Shown one piece after another: positions 59,655 through 64,000 of a stretch of DNA of 64,000 nt. The notes under the pieces were generated by a model, which saw nothing but the letters and a program-made list of their open reading frames with translations, made no database searches and was not told where the DNA came from. Within the stretch, counting starts at the first letter, position 1. Each line of letters opens with the position of its first letter. Source of the stretch: Algibacter luteus (lineage in GTDB: Bacteria; Bacteroidota; Bacteroidia; Flavobacteriales; Flavobacteriaceae); NCBI RefSeq assembly GCF_900141715.1, contig NZ_FQYK01000003.1:413847-477846 (forward strand), given 5' to 3'. A program made the position numbers and the translations under genes.

Positions 59655-60629
59655 ATGCTATCAATAGAAAAATACCAACAAGAGTTTACAGCTTACTTAA
59701 AAGCATACTCTACTGTAAAAGAGCCGAAAAATTTATACGAACCAATAGATTATATTTTAGCTTTAGGAGGCAAAAGGCTCAGACCAGTTTTAACGTTAAT
59801 GACTACCGATGTTTTTAATGGCGACTATCAAGAAGCTTTAAATGCCGCTTTAAGTATTGAAGTTTTTCATAATTTTTCGTTAGTACATGATGATATTATG
59901 GACGATGCACCGTTAAGACGCGGACATAAAACTGTTCATGAAAAATGGGATGTAAATACAGGAATTTTATCTGGAGATGCCATGTTAATTATGGCTTATC
60001 AGTTATTTGAAAATTATGACGTGAATACCTTTCAAGCTTTAGCAAAGTTATTTAGTAAAACGGCTTTGGAAGTTTGTGAAGGTCAACAATATGATGTGGA
60101 TTTTGAAACGCGAAACGATGTTACCATTCCGGAATATTTAAAAATGATAGAATACAAAACTGCAGTTTTAGTTGGTGCTGCTATGAAAATGGGAGCCATA
60201 ATTGCAGGAGCTTCTATAGAAGACCAACATAGTATTTACGAGTTTGGTAAAAACCTTGGGATTGCTTTTCAACTACAAGACGATTATCTGGATGCTTTTG
60301 GCGACCCAAAAACGTTTGGAAAGCAAGTAGGAGGAGATATTATTGAAAACAAAAAGACCTATTTGTATTTAAAAGCGTTGGAGTTTTCAAATGACAATGA
60401 TAAAGTAAAACTAGCCCAACTTTTTGCATCACATCCGCAAAATACTGATTCAAAAATTAAAGAAGCGAAAGCATTGTTTGTTGCTTCAGGTTCTGCAGAA
60501 GAAACAAAACAAGCTATTAAGAATTATACGAGTAATGCATTTAAAGTTTTAGAAACTTTAAATATTTCTGAAGAAAAAAAGATGCTGTTAAAAGCATTTG
60601 GTAATAATTTAATGAACAGAACCGTTTAA
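59655..60629 (+). CDS. polyprenyl diphosphate synthase
   Basis: A 324-residue trans-prenyltransferase that joins IPP units to an allylic diphosphate. Start ATG 59655 is preferred over a TTG at 59652. The two Asp-rich motifs are HDDIMDD (79-84) followed by RRG and QLQDDYLDAFGD (about 208-219). GGKRLRPVL binds IPP. Sequence alone does not set the chain length: farnesyl, geranylgeranyl or octaprenyl are all possible. It overlaps the next gene by 1 bp (TAATG). The product may feed quinone or carotenoid synthesis; dxs for the same pathway is at 43684-45444. Confidence 0.92.
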   Translation: MLSIEKYQQEFTAYLKAYSTVKEPKNLYEPIDYILALGGKRLRPVLTLMTTDVFNGDYQEALNAALSIEVFHNFSLVHDDIMDDAPLRRGHKTVHEKWDVNTGILSGDAMLIMAYQLFENYDVNTFQALAKLFSKTALEVCEGQQYDVDFETRNDVTIPEYLKMIEYKTAVLVGAAMKMGAIIAGASIEDQHSIYEFGKNLGIAFQLQDDYLDAFGDPKTFGKQVGGDIIENKKTYLYLKALEFSNDNDKVKLAQLFASHPQNTDSKIKEAKALFVASGSAEETKQAIKNYTSNAFKVLETLNISEEKKMLLKAFGNNLMNRTV

Positions 60630-60979
60630 TGCAGTTTCCTACAACTTTTAATGATTTAATTGAAGAAGCGAATCAATTAGACCTATACAAGAAATTAATT
60701 CAACAGTTAAATAAAGATTTGCTTTTGGCTAATATCGATTTAGATTTTCATGAAGAAATTCTTCCAACAAGCTTAAAACTTATGCTTCATGAAACTATTT
60801 ATAAACTGATTCAAGAGAAATTTACCGAATACTTGAACTTGCTTTACATAATTGATGTATCAGAAAAGCAAGTGAAAGCTCTAGATGGAGACGATATGGT
60901 GAAGCTAGCAGAGGAGGTTTCTTTTTTAATTTTGAAACGTGAATGGCAAAAAGTTTGGTACAAGAACAAATTTAATTAA
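60629..60979 (+). CDS. conserved small protein of unknown function
   Basis: A 116-residue soluble, mostly helical protein with many Leu, Glu and Lys residues: TTFNDLIEEANQLDLYKKLIQQLNKDLLLANIDLDF, HETIYKLIQEKFTEYLNLLYIIDVSEKQVKALDG, and KLAEEVSFLILKREWQKVWYKNKF. No signal, Cys cluster or known motif. The ATG overlaps the stop of the prenyl synthase gene by 1 bp, so the two are translated together. I do not recognise a family with a known role. The stop lies inside the Rrf2 operator dyad. Confidence 0.72.
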   Translation: MQFPTTFNDLIEEANQLDLYKKLIQQLNKDLLLANIDLDFHEEILPTSLKLMLHETIYKLIQEKFTEYLNLLYIIDVSEKQVKALDGDDMVKLAEEVSFLILKREWQKVWYKNKFN

Positions 60980-61017
60980 GACAAATTAGTCTTAATTAAA
61001 AATATTTTATATTTTTG
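60971..61017 (+). promoter_or_regulatory. Rrf2 gene promoter with perfect 12-bp dyad
   Basis: TTTAATTAAGAC, AAATTA, GTCTTAATTAAA (60971-61000), a perfect 12-bp inverted repeat with a 6-bp spacer. The -7 element TATTTTTG is at 61010-61017. The dyad centre is about 35 bp before the predicted start, so it covers the -33 region as a repressor site would. It might also terminate the upstream operon, but there is no T-run. Confidence 0.65.
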
Positions 61018-61036
61018 TATCATATTAATACATTAT

Positions 61037-61471
61037 ATGTTTTCTAAAGCTTGCGAATACGGTATAAAAGCATCAATTTTTATTGCTATCAATTCTTATG
61101 AAAGTAAGCTTGTTAGCCCTAAAGAAATAGCAAAGGAAATAGATTCTCCGCAAGCATTTACTGCTAAAATTTTACAGGCCTTAGTAAAACATGATATTGT
61201 AAATTCCATAAAAGGTGCTTATGGTGGATTTGAAATTGATAAAAATAAAATCGCTAAAGTTAAACTGGCTCAAATTGTAAATGCTATTGATGGCGATGCT
61301 ATCTATAATGGCTGTGGTTTGGGTTTACATAAATGTGATGAGGCACATCCTTGTCCTGTGCACGATAAGTTTAAAAGTGTAAGAGAAGAGTTAAAATTTA
61401 TGCTAGAGAATACGAGTTTAGAAGAATTAGCACTTAACATTAAGTCTGGGGCTTCATTTTTAAAGGTCTAA
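61037..61471 (+). CDS. Rrf2-family regulator with Fe-S cysteines, probably NO-sensing
   Basis: A 144-residue winged-helix regulator. The HTH runs about 5-60 (CEYGIKASIFIAINSYESKLVSPKEIAKEIDSPQAFTAKILQALVKHDIVNSIKGAYGGF). Cys93, Cys100 and Cys106 (NGCGLGLHKCDEAHPCPVHDKF) match the three cluster cysteines of NsrR and IscR. It heads a pair with the RIC repair protein 50 bp downstream, a usual NsrR target, and nos genes lie beyond. That makes an NO-responsive repressor more likely than an IscR. A perfect dyad at its promoter suggests autorepression. Confidence 0.85.
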   Translation: MFSKACEYGIKASIFIAINSYESKLVSPKEIAKEIDSPQAFTAKILQALVKHDIVNSIKGAYGGFEIDKNKIAKVKLAQIVNAIDGDAIYNGCGLGLHKCDEAHPCPVHDKFKSVREELKFMLENTSLEELALNIKSGASFLKV

Positions 61472-61521
61472 AAAAATTTGAATATAAATAGGATAAAATT
61501 ATCCGAATTAAATAATTAGTT

Positions 61522-62253
61522 ATGGTAACAATACAAAAAGATTCAGAAAAACAAATTGGGCAATTTGTAGCCGAAGATTATAGAACAGCAGCAGTTTTTT
61601 CTAAGTATAAAATAGATTTTTGCTGCAATGGGAATAGAACGATTCAAGAAACTTGCGAAAAAAAAGGAATTGATAGCAATGATTTATTAGATGAGCTGCA
61701 AAGCGTTTTAAGTAATAAAGGTGAACAATCAATAGATTACAAATCGTGGCCATTAGATTTATTAGCTGATTATATTGAAAAAAAACACCATCGATATGTA
61801 GAAGAAAAAATTCCTGTATTGCGTCAGTTTTTAGATAAACTATGTCGCGTACATGGGGAGCGCCATCCAGAATTATTAAAAATAAACCAACTTTTTACAG
61901 CATCGGCAGGTGAGTTGGCAGCACATATGAAAAAAGAAGAATTGATTCTATTTCCGTTTGTTAAGAAAATGGTATCTGCAACATTAAACACAGTGACTGT
62001 AGCGGCGCCTCAATTTGGGACAGTTAAGAACCCAATTGAAGTGATGATGCAAGAACATGATAATGAAGGTGAACGTTTTAGAGAAATAGCTGCATTGACT
62101 GATAATTATAATCCACCAGCTGATGCATGTAATACGTATCGCGTAACCTTTGCCATGTTAGAAGAATTTGAAAAAGATTTGCACTTACATATCCATTTAG
62201 AAAATAACATTTTATTCCCTAAGGCCATAAAACTAGAGCAACAATTTAGTTAA
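61522..62253 (+). CDS. iron-sulfur cluster repair di-iron protein (RIC/ScdA)
   Basis: RIC protein of 243 residues, which repairs Fe-S clusters damaged by nitric oxide or peroxide. The N-terminal ScdA_N domain has IDFCCNGNRTIQETC with Cys34 and Cys35. The rest is a hemerythrin-like four-helix bundle with the di-iron ligands in HRYVEEKIP, HPELLKI, AHMKKEELILFPFV, MQEHDNEGERF and LHIHLENNILFP. Length is typical. It sits directly behind the Rrf2 gene, by which it is probably controlled. A terminator follows. Confidence 0.93.
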   Translation: MVTIQKDSEKQIGQFVAEDYRTAAVFSKYKIDFCCNGNRTIQETCEKKGIDSNDLLDELQSVLSNKGEQSIDYKSWPLDLLADYIEKKHHRYVEEKIPVLRQFLDKLCRVHGERHPELLKINQLFTASAGELAAHMKKEELILFPFVKKMVSATLNTVTVAAPQFGTVKNPIEVMMQEHDNEGERFREIAALTDNYNPPADACNTYRVTFAMLEEFEKDLHLHIHLENNILFPKAIKLEQQFS

Positions 62254-62299
62254 TAGCATTAATTTTGTTCGCAGAATTAATCTAGTTTTATAAATCCTA

Positions 62300-62334
62300 A
62301 AATTCCAGAAAGGGTAACTTTTCTGGAATTTTTA
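62300..62334. terminator. bidirectional terminator
   Basis: AAATTCCAGAAA, loop GGGTAAC, TTTTCTGGAATTT between the converging RIC gene and the lipoprotein gene. Confidence 0.85.
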
Positions 62335-62335
62335 A

Positions 62336-62755
62336 TTATATTTTAAAATATTCAAAATATTTTGCTATCAGATTTTTTAAAGTTGTTGTTTTTTGCTTTA
62401 ATTCATTTGCATTTACTACATCTTTAATTTCTGTTATTTCTTCTAAAATGGGCACAAGAACCACATGGAGTTGGTCGTGTGCTTCTCCTTTCATATCGCA
62501 ACTTTTTATAATATAACTGGTTTCTTTTGAAAGTGCATCACCCAATAAATTACCATCTGAAGTTGTATTACTTTCCAAAATGGAATCCATACGCTGCATA
62601 CCAATATGTGTTTCTTTGTTAGCTATCCATTTTTCACCGTTATTTAAAATGAGCTCTAAATTATCTGCTGTTGAAATAGCTTCAGTTTTCGTTTCGTTTT
62701 TGCAACCTAAAGTGGTTATAAAAATGAGTATTAAAGTTAAGGTTATTGTTTTCAT
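62336..62755 (-). CDS. small lipoprotein at the end of the nosFY-like operon
   Basis: A 139-residue lipoprotein: MKTITLTLILIFITTLGC with a lipobox at the Cys. The mature part is helical, with WIANKETHIGMQRMDSILE, then SYIIKSCDMKGEAHDQLHVVLVPILEEITEIK and LKNLIAKYFEYFKI. The CDMKGEAHDQLH stretch has Cys, Met and two His that could bind copper or heme. It begins 29 bp after the permease gene, so it is co-transcribed with the nos-type genes. A periplasmic copper or electron role in N2O reduction would fit but rests on position and these residues only. Confidence 0.72.
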   Translation of the reverse strand: MKTITLTLILIFITTLGCKNETKTEAISTADNLELILNNGEKWIANKETHIGMQRMDSILESNTTSDGNLLGDALSKETSYIIKSCDMKGEAHDQLHVVLVPILEEITEIKDVVNANELKQKTTTLKNLIAKYFEYFKI

Positions 62756-62784
62756 CTGTTAAAATTATAAAACCAATTAATGCC

Positions 62785-63567
62785 TCAAAAATCTTTTCTT
62801 TTCGATTTAAGTACTATTCTAATTACTGGCAATGCTACCCAAATTAATAAAGCAAAAAGAGAAATAATAAGCCCAAAGTTGGTGCCGAAAAATTGCTTAA
62901 ATACGGCGCCAGTATAACCTAATAACGCTGAAATATCTAACTTTAAAAGAATGAGTGTTCTTGATAAATCTATAGGGTTTAGCATTGTACCGATTAATGA
63001 AACTTTATCGAGTGGGTAATCTTCAAACAGTATAAGCGACATTAAAAATAACCCGTCATATATAATGGCTAAGAATAACCACATAAGTATGGCATAACCA
63101 AAACCTTTAATTCTATTTTCATTAGAAAGTGCAATGTTAAACGCCAAAGCACTAAAAATGAAGGTTAAAAACATACCAACAATTAATAATAATGAAAAGT
63201 CCCAAATGGCGTTAGATTTGAATAAACCATAAGCAATAAAAGGAAGTCCTAAACCTAGAATTAAACTCATAGACAAAGAGATGGCCACACCTAAATATTG
63301 TCCTAAGAAAATAGAAGATCGCTTTAAGGGTTGAGCTAATAATAACTCGGTAAATTCTTTTGAGTTATAATAGTACATAACACCAAAAATAGTACCGATA
63401 AGTGGAACCAATACAATTATGACATTCATTAGTGTTATTACCGCTTTAGATAAATCGTTATTAAGAAATAAGAGCACAATACCTAATAGCAAATAAAATG
63501 CAAAATAGACATAGCTCCAACTGCTTCGCATTAAATCAAAAAAGCTGTATTTTAAAATTTTAAACAT
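62785..63567 (-). CDS. nosY: ABC transporter permease, NosY-like
   Basis: A 260-residue ABC-2 permease with about six helices (YVYFAFYLLLGIVLLFL, AVITLMNVIIVLVPLIGTIFGVMYYYN, GVAISLSMSLILGLGLPFIAYG, LLLIVGMFLTFIFSALAFNIAL, GYAILMWLFLAIIYDGLFLMSLILF and the last in FGLIISLFALLIWVALPVIRIV). The YYNSKEFTELLLAQPLKR loop is characteristic of NosY-type proteins. It overlaps the ATPase gene by 8 bp (63560-63567). Together they would help mature the copper site of N2O reductase. The nosZ and nosD genes would be expected beyond 64000. Confidence 0.8.
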   Translation of the reverse strand: MFKILKYSFFDLMRSSWSYVYFAFYLLLGIVLLFLNNDLSKAVITLMNVIIVLVPLIGTIFGVMYYYNSKEFTELLLAQPLKRSSIFLGQYLGVAISLSMSLILGLGLPFIAYGLFKSNAIWDFSLLLIVGMFLTFIFSALAFNIALSNENRIKGFGYAILMWLFLAIIYDGLFLMSLILFEDYPLDKVSLIGTMLNPIDLSRTLILLKLDISALLGYTGAVFKQFFGTNFGLIISLFALLIWVALPVIRIVLKSKRKDF

Positions 63568-64000
63568 GGTTTTCGGTTAATATGTTAGCAATAGCATGCT
63601 CAAAATCTTGTTGTTTTGTTTTCGTCTTCAATTCAGAAATACTGCCTTTAAAGTACATTTTACCTTCTAGAATAAAAACAATTTCGTCTGCAACTTCTTC
63701 TACAAAACTCATAATATGAGATGTAATTATAATGGTTTTACCTTTTGCTTTTTCCGCTTGGATTAATTCTTTTAGGCGTATTAATGAAATGGGGTCTAAA
63801 CCAGTAGTTGGTTCATCTAGAATTATAATAGGGCTATTAAACATAAAGGTTAAAACAATATTTACTTTTTGTTTAGTACCACCAGATAAAGTACCTAGCT
63901 TTTTGTTAAGAAAAGGTTCAAGTTTAAATGTTTCGATTAAATCTTTATCCACTTCAGTATGGCCTCTTAAGTCTTTAATCATTTTGATTAATTCATTAAC
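63560..64000 (-). CDS. nosF: ABC transporter ATPase, NosF-like (3' part, runs off window)
   Basis: C-terminal 147 codons of an ABC ATPase; the frame stays open to the window edge (in-frame VNELIK precedes Met at 63982), so the start is outside. The signature LSGGTKQKVNIVLTFM, Walker B IIILDEPTTGLDP and switch His in IIITSHIMSF are all present. The Walker A motif is beyond 64000. NosF is the ATPase partner of the permease it overlaps. Another ABC-2 type exporter is possible, but the pairing with a NosY-like permease and a nearby NO regulator favours nos. Confidence 0.82.
   Translation of the reverse strand, partial: VNELIKMIKDLRGHTEVDKDLIETFKLEPFLNKKLGTLSGGTKQKVNIVLTFMFNSPIIILDEPTTGLDPISLIRLKELIQAEKAKGKTIIITSHIMSFVEEVADEIVFILEGKMYFKGSISELKTKTKQQDFEHAIANILTENHV

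Overview
The window is AT-rich and looks like the chromosome of a marine-type member of Flavobacteriaceae (Bacteroidota). The grounds are TonB-dependent receptors with N-terminal carboxypeptidase-regulatory-like domains, many promoters that fit the Bacteroidota -7 element TAnnTTTG (some with a -33 TTG), weak ribosome binding sites, and an SDR-type threonine dehydrogenase. I found no rRNA, tRNA, CRISPR array, prophage or transposase gene.

Layout. 1-2386: 5' part of gltB (minus). 2387-7100: a nitrogen-uptake block reading away from gltB (outer-membrane barrel, amt1, PII, amt2), with two mirror-image dyads in the shared intergenic region. 7350-9941: ppc. 10227-14725: a 603-aa Cys-containing protein resembling nitronate monooxygenases behind an Fnr-like site, then nadA-nadB. 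14783-16825: short SSB, zinc-ribbon protein, CBS protein, lipoprotein. 16983-23123: threonine dehydrogenase, HupE-like protein, dCMP deaminase, S41 protease, half-size flavoprotein, MarC, DUF3109. 23427-27093: nrdB, a 49-codon ORF and nrdA. 27232-30929: Na/Pi cotransporter family protein, RDD, OmpA lipoprotein, ppnP. 31012-40034: a phosphate-uptake region. 40194-49800: dgt, sugar MFS, VOC, dxs, tadA, ClC, aspS. 50087-52714: a lone TonB receptor. 52871-59530: tetR-tolC-MFP-RND efflux operon. 59655-62253: prenyl synthase, a small unknown gene, Rrf2 regulator and RIC repair protein. 62336-64000: lipoprotein, then nosY-like and nosF-like ABC genes running off the window.

The most striking part is 31012-40132. 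PiT transporter, OprP-like porin, a small MORN_2 protein, a TonB receptor with a beta-helix lipoprotein, and a stand-alone receptor-type domain each sit behind pentamers like TGTTA spaced exactly 11 bp, the geometry of PhoB/PhoP boxes. In all six promoters I examined the pentamers lie 28, 39, 50... bp from the end of a -7-like element. One of the six has no gene behind it, only about 104 nt ending in a 10-bp-stem terminator with six U. I propose it encodes a phosphate-controlled small RNA.

Other points are the twin dyads in front of the ammonium block, the unrecorded 49-codon ORF inside the nrd operon, a ClC protein whose gating glutamate is glutamine, an Rrf2 operator dyad beside an NO-repair gene and nos genes, and several copies of a dispersed flavobacterial intergenic repeat. 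Everything here comes from reading sequence; no database search or folding program was run.
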